This document shows, in pieces, positions 1-5,381 of a DNA stretch of 12,920 bases. The position numbers and the translations under genes were made by a program. Below the pieces are notes generated by a model, which was not told the DNA's origin, made no database searches, and worked only from the letters and a program-made list of their open reading frames with translations. The stretch's first letter is position 1; each line of letters starts with the position of its first letter. Where the stretch lies: assembly GCA_902489965.1 (NCBI GenBank), contig CABUCA010000056.1, forward strand, positions 1-12,920, in the 5' to 3' direction. The DNA comes from an uncultured Collinsella sp. Lineage in GTDB: Bacteria; Actinomycetota; Coriobacteriia; Coriobacteriales; Coriobacteriaceae.

Positions 1-51
1 TATTATACCACGGTGGCATCACCTATATGTCAATGTTGGTCTAACAGAGCC

Positions 52-90
52 AAAAGAAAAGCGCGGGGCCGCATGGCGACTCCGCGCTTT
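52..90 (-). terminator. Intrinsic terminator downstream of the surface protein gene
   Basis: Outer arms AAAGCGCGG (58-66) and CCGCGCTTT (82-90) pair perfectly, with an inner GCC/GGC pair around the loop GCAT. On the minus strand the stem runs into a TTTTCTTTT tract (52-60), which fits a rho-independent terminator for the minus-strand gene ending at 184. The plus-strand side is weaker. It is a near copy of the terminator at 2101-2141. Confidence 0.85.
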
Positions 91-116
91 ATTGTTCAGC
101 TTTTGCAGCCTTGCCC

Positions 117-161
117 TTACGCTACGAAGAAGTAGACGAGGAAGGCAAGGGCCGCGATCCA
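117..161 (-). pseudogene. Remnant of the 3' end of an NCS2 permease gene
   Basis: Read on the minus strand, this stretch encodes W-I-A-A-L-A-F-L-V-Y-F-F-V-A and a TAA stop. These are exactly the last 14 residues and the stop of the intact permease at 2168-3478. Over the 45 nt (compare 2168-2212) there are four differences, all synonymous (two GCC/GCT, one CTT/CTC, one GCG/GCA). Upstream of the Trp codon the similarity stops at once: the frame reads into the surface protein stop codon region. The 3' untranslated spacing and the following terminator are also conserved. The fragment is too short to be functional. It is either the scar of a lost second permease or part of a direct repeat made when the surface gene was inserted. 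Confidence 0.8.
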
Positions 162-183
162 CCCGTCCCGTGCGAAAAAGTGT

Positions 184-1959
184 TTACGAGCGCTTGCGGC
201 TCACCACGGCGCCCGCGGCGATGGCGGCTGTTCCCGCAAGGGCGGCTGCCACGATGGCTGCGCTCGAGGCGTCGCCGGTTGCTGCGAGTTTGCCGGCGAT
301 CTTGGCTCCCGTGGCTGCAACTGCAACGGTCTTGGTCGTCTTCGTGCCCTCGGACTTGGAACCCTCGGGCTTGGTCTCGCCTGGCTTCTCCTCGGGTTTG
401 ATCTCCTCGGGAGGCGCGATGACCGTGCTCTTGGCGACAGCTTCGTTATAGGGGGAGTCGATCACAGCGTCGCCCGTGCCGATGGTTTGACCCACCACGT
501 AGAAGATGCCGTCATCGAGTTCTTCCTTGTTGCGATAGCCAATGATCTTGCCGCCTGTGGGCGTCTGGATGGGAGCGCCTTCGATCTCGATGGTGCCGAT
601 TGTCTCGCCGTCCGCGCTCACGGCAAGGGCGAAGATTGCCGCCGTGTCTCCCTCAGCTGTGACCTTACTGCGGACAATCGAGATGGTCGCGGGCGTGATG
701 CCCTCCTTGGTCCGGGCAAAGATGCCGATGTTCACGCCCCTATGCTCGGGAATGACCGCGCCGCTTTGGTCGTTGTTGTAGTGATCGGGGCCGTCGCTAC
801 CGGACTCGACATAGCGGGCTATAGCCTTGACAACGGAGTCACTAATGTAGATGTGACCACCCGCTTCGTTGGGGTAGTAGTTTCTGGTGGAGATTGCGGT
901 CGAGAACTGGCCTTCTGCGAACGCATCCACGATCGAGCCGTTCTTGATGACGATGTCGTCCTCGTCGGTGAAGAGGGCGCTGGCTTCATCGTTCCCTGCA
1001 CTTGCACGGACCGTTACGGTTGCGCCATCGAACGTGATGCCCTTGTAGACATAGATGCCATACCCAACGCCACTTGCGTTGAGGGAAGCGTTCGTGACCG
1101 TGAGGCTGTTTTTACCGTCGATGGCGGCGTCTTCCTCGGAGCTTGCCTTGACCTGGCTGCCACCCGAGATCTCGATGTTGCCGTCGGCCCAAATCGCATT
1201 GTCTTTGATAGAGCTTGCCTCTACCTTGCCGCCGCCCTTTATGATGAGGTTCTCGTTAGCATCGATACCCTGATCCTCGGTGGCCTTGGCGGTGACGGTT
1301 CCGCTGTTGTCGATCGTGATGTTGCCGTCGGCCCTGATGCCATCCGAATCGCCCGTGGCGTTAACGTTTCCCGAGCCCTTGATGGTGACATCGCCCCCGG
1401 CATCGATGGCATCGTGCTCGGTGCTCGTGGCGTTGACAGTGCCAGCGCCGTCGATGTTGATGCTGCCGACGGAAGTGATGGCGTCACGAGAAGATGTCAC
1501 GTTGAGCGTGCTGGACGCGTCGCCCTGAATATTAAGCTCGGCGTTCTCGTTCGCGCCATCCTTAACCTTGATGCCGCGGCCGTCGCCGTTAGTGACGATG
1601 TTGTTGCCCTCGTAGCTCACGTTGAGCTTGCCCGCTGCCTCGATCGCGCCGCCGTTATAGCCGTTGAGCTTCATATCGTCGGCGCCGTCCCAGCTCCAGG
1701 TGCCGGCGGCGTCTCCCGTGGGTCCCGCGGCCGCTTCGTGGCGGATGCCGCCGACGTCCACCCACTCGGCCGCGAGCGAGACGCTCGGCATGAGCAGCGA
1801 GCTCACCGTAAGCGCGCATACGGCGCCTACAACGATGCGGCGTGTCACGCGGCGCCAGCTGCCGTGTGCGAGCAGCGTGCGACGGCGCACGTCGGGCTCG
1901 ACAAAATGGGCTCCAGAGGTTTTGTCATTGCGCTTGGGGGTCGTGAACAAGGCGGCCAT
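184..1959 (-). CDS. Cell-wall-anchored beta-helix surface protein, carbohydrate-binding-like
   Basis: The predicted product has 591 residues. A 40-residue Arg-rich N-terminus precedes a hydrophobic export segment (about 42-64, ending S-L-A-A before the mature part). From about residue 130 to 340 come at least six repeats of roughly 24 residues with the pattern (ITI.GSG.VNAT...DGI.A.G), typical of a right-handed parallel beta-helix. They resemble the Cthe_2159/DUF4353 carbohydrate-binding family. A Pro/Glu/Lys/Thr-rich wall-spanning stretch follows, then L-A-A-T-G-D, a hydrophobic Ala-rich helix and an R-K-R-S tail. This is a sortase signal of LAxTG type, as used by class E sortases. The start at 1959 is chosen for its GGGAG ribosome binding site; an ATG at 1977 lacks one. 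The ligand is unknown: a glycan is the family-based guess. No catalytic residues are recognisable. It sits between duplicated permease tails. Confidence 0.85.
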   Translation of the reverse strand: MAALFTTPKRNDKTSGAHFVEPDVRRRTLLAHGSWRRVTRRIVVGAVCALTVSSLLMPSVSLAAEWVDVGGIRHEAAAGPTGDAAGTWSWDGADDMKLNGYNGGAIEAAGKLNVSYEGNNIVTNGDGRGIKVKDGANENAELNIQGDASSTLNVTSSRDAITSVGSINIDGAGTVNATSTEHDAIDAGGDVTIKGSGNVNATGDSDGIRADGNITIDNSGTVTAKATEDQGIDANENLIIKGGGKVEASSIKDNAIWADGNIEISGGSQVKASSEEDAAIDGKNSLTVTNASLNASGVGYGIYVYKGITFDGATVTVRASAGNDEASALFTDEDDIVIKNGSIVDAFAEGQFSTAISTRNYYPNEAGGHIYISDSVVKAIARYVESGSDGPDHYNNDQSGAVIPEHRGVNIGIFARTKEGITPATISIVRSKVTAEGDTAAIFALAVSADGETIGTIEIEGAPIQTPTGGKIIGYRNKEELDDGIFYVVGQTIGTGDAVIDSPYNEAVAKSTVIAPPEEIKPEEKPGETKPEGSKSEGTKTTKTVAVAATGAKIAGKLAATGDASSAAIVAAALAGTAAIAAGAVVSRKRS

Positions 1960-1974
1960 GGTTACTCCCATCCT

Positions 1975-1987
1975 CATAGGGCCTATG
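1975..1987. promoter_or_regulatory. 13-bp perfect dyad just upstream of the surface protein start
   Basis: CATAGG C CCTATG is a perfect odd-length palindrome 15 nt upstream of the chosen start codon and next to its ribosome binding site. It could be a small operator or a weak leader hairpin. It also contains the alternative upstream ATG (1975-1977), so that ATG is more likely part of this site than a start. Confidence 0.35.
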
Positions 1988-2066
1988 CGATTACGCCCAG
2001 CATATCTGCAGGATGTAGCCGGCGGTAGTGCCGTTTGGAGGGCAAAATGTCCAAAACTTGGGAAGC

Positions 2067-2072
2067 AATATA
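2067..2072 (-). promoter_or_regulatory. Possible -10 element of the surface protein gene
   Basis: TATATT on the minus strand is the best -10-like hexamer in the stretch between the permease terminator and the surface gene. It would give a leader of about 100 nt. No convincing -35 hexamer is seen at the right distance, so this is tentative. Confidence 0.25.
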
Positions 2073-2100
2073 TCGCGCGCCCGTGCGTTGCCTGGCTTTA

Positions 2101-2141
2101 AAAGAAAAGCGCGGAGCCGCTCGATGCGACTCCGCGCTTTG
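2101..2141 (-). terminator. Intrinsic terminator of the NCS2 permease gene
   Basis: An 11-bp perfect stem, AAAGCGCGGAG (2107-2117) with CTCCGCGCTTT (2131-2141), encloses a 13-nt loop. On the minus strand it is followed by TTTTCTTTT, a classical U-tract. It lies 26 nt past the permease stop codon. The copy at 52-90 has the same geometry. Confidence 0.9.
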
Positions 2142-2167
2142 GTGTTCTGTTTTAGCAGACTATGCCG

Positions 2168-3478
2168 TTACGCTACGAAGAAGTAGACGAGGAAAGCGAG
2201 AGCTGCGATCCACATGAGCGGCTTGATCTTGGAGGCCTCGCCCTTAAAGAGCGCGACGATCACGTAGGCGATAAAGCCTAGGCCAATGCCGGCAGAGATG
2301 GAGTAGGTGAAGGGCACGCCGGCGACAATCATGAACGCCGGGAAACCCTGCGACACGTCGGACCAGTCGATCTCGGAGGCCTCGCTCATCATGAGGTAGC
2401 CGACGTAGACCAGAGCACCGCAGGTGGCGGCGCTGGAAACGATGGTGACGATGGGGGAGAAGAACGCGGCGAGAATGAACAGCACGCCGGTGGTGACGGA
2501 GGTGAGGCCCGTGCGGCCACCGTCGGCGGCGCCAGAAGTGGACTCGACGAAGGTGGTGATGGAGGAGACACCCATGAAACCGCCCACAGCGGCGGCGGCG
2601 GAGTCGACGATTAGGATCTCCTTGATATTCTCGACGTTGCCGTCGTCGGTGAGGAACTCGCCCTGCTTGGCTACGGCCATCGCGGTGCCCATGGTGTCGA
2701 AGAAGTCACTCATGAGCAGCGAGAACGAGATGACGAGGAGCGTGGGGTCGGTAAGGACCTTGACGATGGCGGGCACGCCGCCGGCGTCGGCGATGGGGCC
2801 ACCGATGCTCGAGAAGTCGAGCGGGGCGATGATACCGGTCGGAGCCTGGGTCACACCTAGGGGGATACCGGCGATGACGGCGACGACGATGCCGATGAGC
2901 AGCGAGCCGGGGACGTTGCGGCAGGCGAGGGCGACTGTCACCAGGATGGAGATGATGCCGACGATGAAGGTGGGGGAGGTGATGTCGCCCAGACCGACGA
3001 GTGTACCGGCGCCAGCGGTGATAATGCCGGCATCGCACAGGCCAATCATGGCGATGAACAGGCCCAGACCCACCGAGATGGCGTGACGCAGGACAACCGG
3101 GATGGCGTCCATGATGGCCTCGCGCAGGCCACAAAGCACGAGCAGCAAGATGACGATACCCTCGAGGAAGATAACGCTCATGGCCACGTGCCAGTCACCG
3201 CCGCAGACGGTGGTGGCGATTCCAGCGATCATCGCGTTGACGCCTAAGCCCGACGCGCAGGCGAGCGGGCGGTTGGCGAAGATGCCCATGCAGATGGTCA
3301 TGATGCCGGCGCCCAGGCAGGTGGCGCAGGCGAGCGCTCCCGCATCGATGCCGGCGCCCGAGAGCACCGCGGGGTTGACGGCAATGATGTAGGCCATTGC
3401 CAGGAACGTTGTCAGTCCAGCGCGAAGTTCGGTCCCGATTGTGGACTTGCGCTCGCTGACGTGAAATAGTTCGTCCAT
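2168..3478 (-). CDS. NCS2 family purine permease (AzgA/PbuG-like)
   Basis: This 436-residue polytopic membrane protein matches the usual length (about 430-450) of AzgA-type hypoxanthine/guanine/adenine permeases of the NCS2 superfamily. The N-terminus (T-E-L-R-A-G-L-T-T-F-L-A-M-A-Y-I) and the segment G-L-G-V-N-A at about 75-80 are family hallmarks. So is the loop motif S-D-F-F-D-T-M-G-T at about 260, which forms part of the substrate site. About 12 hydrophobic segments are visible. The start at 3478 is supported by an AGGAAAGGG ribosome binding site at 3482-3490; a longer frame from 3535 has none and would override the putative promoter. The substrate is inferred from the family as a purine base taken up with protons. 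No purine riboswitch was recognised upstream. Its last 14 codons and terminator are duplicated at 52-161. Confidence 0.93.
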   Translation of the reverse strand: MDELFHVSERKSTIGTELRAGLTTFLAMAYIIAVNPAVLSGAGIDAGALACATCLGAGIMTICMGIFANRPLACASGLGVNAMIAGIATTVCGGDWHVAMSVIFLEGIVILLLVLCGLREAIMDAIPVVLRHAISVGLGLFIAMIGLCDAGIITAGAGTLVGLGDITSPTFIVGIISILVTVALACRNVPGSLLIGIVVAVIAGIPLGVTQAPTGIIAPLDFSSIGGPIADAGGVPAIVKVLTDPTLLVISFSLLMSDFFDTMGTAMAVAKQGEFLTDDGNVENIKEILIVDSAAAAVGGFMGVSSITTFVESTSGAADGGRTGLTSVTTGVLFILAAFFSPIVTIVSSAATCGALVYVGYLMMSEASEIDWSDVSQGFPAFMIVAGVPFTYSISAGIGLGFIAYVIVALFKGEASKIKPLMWIAALAFLVYFFVA

Positions 3479-3495
3479 GCATACCCTTTCCTTGT

Positions 3496-3516
3496 TCGGC
3501 CCCGAGTTTAGGCCGA
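3496..3516 (-). promoter_or_regulatory. Leader hairpin of the permease gene
   Basis: TCGGCC and GGCCGA arms are separated by 9 nt, ending 5 nt upstream of the ribosome binding site of the permease. This may be a small regulatory or stabilising stem in the short 5' leader, or a dyad operator downstream of the promoter. Confidence 0.4.
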
Positions 3517-3533
3517 TTGACACGAACTCACCC

Positions 3534-3539
3534 ACTATA
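3534..3539 (-). promoter_or_regulatory. Putative -10 element of the permease gene
   Basis: TATAGT on the minus strand lies 55 nt upstream of the start codon and would give a leader of about 48 nt that includes the hairpin at 3496-3516. No good -35 match is seen 16-18 bp further upstream. Confidence 0.35.
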
Positions 3540-3632
3540 GCCCCTTTACGACGCTGTTGTTCCTCGCATGTTGATGTTCGGCGCTTTGTAGCAGACGGAC
3601 GGTATTTTTCGCATGAAAATGTGTGGGTACCG

Positions 3633-3638
3633 TATACT
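3633..3638 (+). promoter_or_regulatory. Putative -10 element of the first deformylase-like gene
   Basis: TATACT is a 5/6 match to the consensus -10, 33 nt upstream of the start codon. A poor -35 candidate TTCGCA lies 19 bp upstream. The position divergent to the permease promoter is sensible. Confidence 0.45.
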
Positions 3639-3671
3639 TAAGCGGTTACAACGACCCCTATGGAGGAACGT

Positions 3672-4091
3672 ATGATTAAAGAGCTCTGCCACGACGAGGC
3701 TATTCTGTCCCAGCGTTGCGAGGTCGCGACCGTCGAAGACGAGTCGGTCGCACAGGACCTGATCGATACCATCAAGTCGCTCGACGATGCCGGCTGCCTT
3801 GCCGCCAACCAGATCGGCATCACCAAGAAGGTCTGCGTCTACCTGGACGATGCCGGCGAGCCCCATGTGCTCTACAACCCCCGTCTGGTGTTTGGCCTGG
3901 GTGCCAGCAAGATGGAGGAGAGCTGCCTGACGCACGAGGAGATCACCAAGTCCACGCGCTACATCAAGTGCAAGGTTGCTTTTGACCAGATCGTCGACGG
4001 CAAGATGCGCGAGCGCAAGCAGGACTTCGTCGGCTTCGAGGCACAAATGATCCAGCATATGATCGACCACTGTCTAGGCAAGCTTGTCTAG
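3672..4091 (+). CDS. Peptide deformylase-like protein lacking the catalytic glutamate
   Basis: This 139-residue protein has the peptide deformylase fold signature: motif 1 G-C-L-A-A-N-Q-I-G (41-49, with the oxyanion Gln47), motif 2 E-S-C-L-T with metal-ligand Cys85, and motif 3 at 129-133. Motif 3 reads H-M-I-D-H where active enzymes have H-E-x-x-H, so the general acid/base Glu is Met130. The three metal ligands (Cys85, His129, His133) are kept, so metal could still bind. True deformylases remove the formyl group from the N-terminal Met of new proteins. This copy may be inactive, altered in reaction, or a binding protein. The start is fixed by GGAGG at 3662-3666, 5 nt before ATG; an ATG 12 nt upstream has no such site. 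It is shorter than standard enzymes (about 165-190 residues) but close to the second copy here (136). The stop codon lies inside a large palindrome. Confidence 0.85.
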   Translation: MIKELCHDEAILSQRCEVATVEDESVAQDLIDTIKSLDDAGCLAANQIGITKKVCVYLDDAGEPHVLYNPRLVFGLGASKMEESCLTHEEITKSTRYIKCKVAFDQIVDGKMRERKQDFVGFEAQMIQHMIDHCLGKLV

Positions 4092-4194
4092 GGTGACCAC
4101 AGCACCACACCTCGCCGCTCACTCGTCGCTTGCGTACCATTAGTACGCGGCGCTCCTCGTTCGGGGCGATCTGTGGCACTGTGGCACCCTAGAC
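4086..4194. repeat. 109-bp imperfect palindrome (miniature inverted-repeat-like element)
   Basis: The ends GTCTAGGGTG (4086-4095) and CACCCTAGAC (4185-4194) are perfect inverted repeats. Inside, CCACAG, CCACA and TCGCC pair in register with their complements, and the centre is GCGTAC-CATTA-GTACGC (4132-4148). About 32 base pairs form in all, interrupted by an asymmetric internal loop. The loop holds a direct near-repeat, CGCTCACTCGT and CGCTCCTCGT. The left end supplies the last codon and TAG stop of the deformylase-like gene. TAGGGTGAC occurs at 4089-4097 and again, in the same orientation, at 4203-4211 just outside the right end. The element has no coding capacity and could be a mobile palindromic unit or a large RNA hairpin. 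Confidence 0.75.
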
Positions 4195-4237
4195 CGACCT
4201 GTTAGGGTGACTTTATTACGTTCATATGTGGTTTTTG

Positions 4238-4274
4238 GTCCGGGCGTGACATTGTTGTCATGTCCGGGCTTTTG
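4238..4274 (+). terminator. Intrinsic terminator between the deformylase-like gene and the bile salt hydrolase
   Basis: Two 14-nt arms (4238-4251 and 4256-4269) pair along their whole length, with three G-U wobbles, around the tetraloop TTGT. TTTTG then TGTTT follows. It would end transcripts from the upstream gene on the plus strand, so the hydrolase needs its own promoter in the remaining 60 bp. No convincing promoter was found there. Confidence 0.8.
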
Positions 4275-4336
4275 TGTTTAGCGCCTCTTTGTTTGGTGAC
4301 AATAACCTTGGCAAGAACGTAAAGCTGGGAGGCGCT

Positions 4337-5302
4337 ATGTGTACGAGCATTCGATTTACCGATAATTCCGGCCACATGTATCTAGGCCGCAACCTCGACT
4401 GGAGCTTTGACTACGGCCAACAGGTTCGCGTGATGCCGCGCGGGTTTCACATTCCGTATTCGTTTATCGACGACGCAACAGCGGCACACGCGGTGATCGG
4501 TATGTGCATCGATTACAAGAACTATCCCATGTTCTTCGACTGCGGCAACGATGCGGGCCTCGCCGTGGCGGGTCTCAATTTCCCGGGTTATGCCGAGTAT
4601 GCCGAGGACCCTGTCGACGGCAAGACCAATATCGCAGCCTATGAGTTTCCCCTGTGGGTGGCAGCGACGTTCTCGACGGTCGACGAGGTCGAGGCTGCGC
4701 TGCGCGATACGGTGATTGTCGCCAAATCTGCAGGAGAGGGGCTGGGCGTGTCGCTGCTCCATTGGATTATCGGCGACAGCCAGCGTAGCATCGTGGTCGA
4801 GATGATGGCTGACGGCCTGCATATATACGACGATCCGGTCGACACCCTTGCCAATCAGCCCACCTTCCCGTGGCACATGGAAAACCTGCGCACCTATATC
4901 ACGGCCACAAGCGATTTTCCGCAGACGGCGACATGGCGTGGCGCCGAGCTCAAGCCCTATGGCGCGGGTGCCGGCATGCGCGGTATTCCGGGTGACTGCT
5001 ATTCGCCGAGCCGTTTTGTAAAGGCGGCGTACCTCAATGCCAATTACCCGCAAAAGGAGAGCGAGACCGAAAACGTCGTCCGCATGTTCCGTTCACTCGA
5101 GGGCGTGGTGATGATTGAGGGGGCGTCCAGGATGGGCGATGGCAAGTTCGAGAAGACTATCTATACCGGATGCTTTAGCGCGCGCACGGGCAATTATTAC
5201 TACGCGATGTATGGGGATCCGTCGATTCGCTACGTGAGCCTGACGGATGCCGAGGGCGCGAGCCCCGATAGACTCGTGGTTCCCGAGCCGCGTCGTTCGT
5301 AG
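4337..5302 (+). CDS. bsh: Choloylglycine hydrolase, probable bile salt hydrolase
   Basis: This 321-residue Ntn-hydrolase would cleave the amide bond of glycine- or taurine-conjugated bile acids. Removal of Met1 exposes the nucleophile Cys2 (start M-C-T-S-I-R-F). The other active-site residues are all in place: Arg18, Asp21, Asn81 (G-L-N-F-P-G), Asn173 (L-A-N-Q-P-T-F) and Arg226 (G-D-C-Y-S-P-S-R-F). Asn at position 81, where penicillin V acylases usually carry Tyr, favours bile salt hydrolase over penicillin acylase. There is no signal peptide, so the enzyme is cytoplasmic as in other BSHs. The start is set by GGGAGG at 4327-4332 and by the requirement for Cys2; a longer frame from 4274 would block autoproteolytic activation. 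The length fits the family (about 315-340). It stands alone between two terminators. Relatives that cleave N-acyl-homoserine lactones or other amides cannot be excluded. Confidence 0.9.
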   Translation: MCTSIRFTDNSGHMYLGRNLDWSFDYGQQVRVMPRGFHIPYSFIDDATAAHAVIGMCIDYKNYPMFFDCGNDAGLAVAGLNFPGYAEYAEDPVDGKTNIAAYEFPLWVAATFSTVDEVEAALRDTVIVAKSAGEGLGVSLLHWIIGDSQRSIVVEMMADGLHIYDDPVDTLANQPTFPWHMENLRTYITATSDFPQTATWRGAELKPYGAGAGMRGIPGDCYSPSRFVKAAYLNANYPQKESETENVVRMFRSLEGVVMIEGASRMGDGKFEKTIYTGCFSARTGNYYYAMYGDPSIRYVSLTDAEGASPDRLVVPEPRRS

Positions 5303-5327
5303 CCGCTAGCTTTACTGCAATACAAGA

Positions 5328-5359
5328 CGGCCCTGCATCTCTCGCGAGGTGCAGGGCCG
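5328..5359. terminator. Bidirectional terminator between the bile salt hydrolase and kup
   Basis: CGGCCCTGCA (5328-5337) pairs with TGCAGGGCCG (5350-5359), and the stem extends inward through CTC/GAG to a small loop. It lies between two converging genes. The U-tracts are poor on both sides (GTCTTGTATT on the minus strand is the better one), so terminator strength is uncertain. Confidence 0.65.
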
Positions 5360-5381
5360 CTATCGTCGATGGGTGACGGCG

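Noticed and set aside
1..50. Possible gene end at the left edge of the window
   Set aside because: Fifty bases before the first terminator show no recognisable coding or regulatory signal, and there is too little sequence to decide.
1080..1560. Regularly repeated DNA that could be taken for a CRISPR or minisatellite array
   Set aside because: The periodicity of about 72 nt is codon-based and degenerate at DNA level. It encodes the 24-residue beta-helix repeats of the surface protein, and there are no identical repeats with unique spacers.
487..2028. Long open frame (513 codons) on the plus strand opposite the surface protein gene
   Set aside because: It is the antisense shadow of a repetitive high-GC gene. 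Its product is a low-complexity Asp/Val/Ala/Gly-rich string with no domain, no convincing ribosome binding site and no signal peptide, while the minus strand gives a coherent exported, anchored protein.
3479..3660. Purine riboswitch upstream of the purine permease
   Set aside because: The conserved three-way-junction core of purine riboswitches is not visible, and the probable leader is too short.
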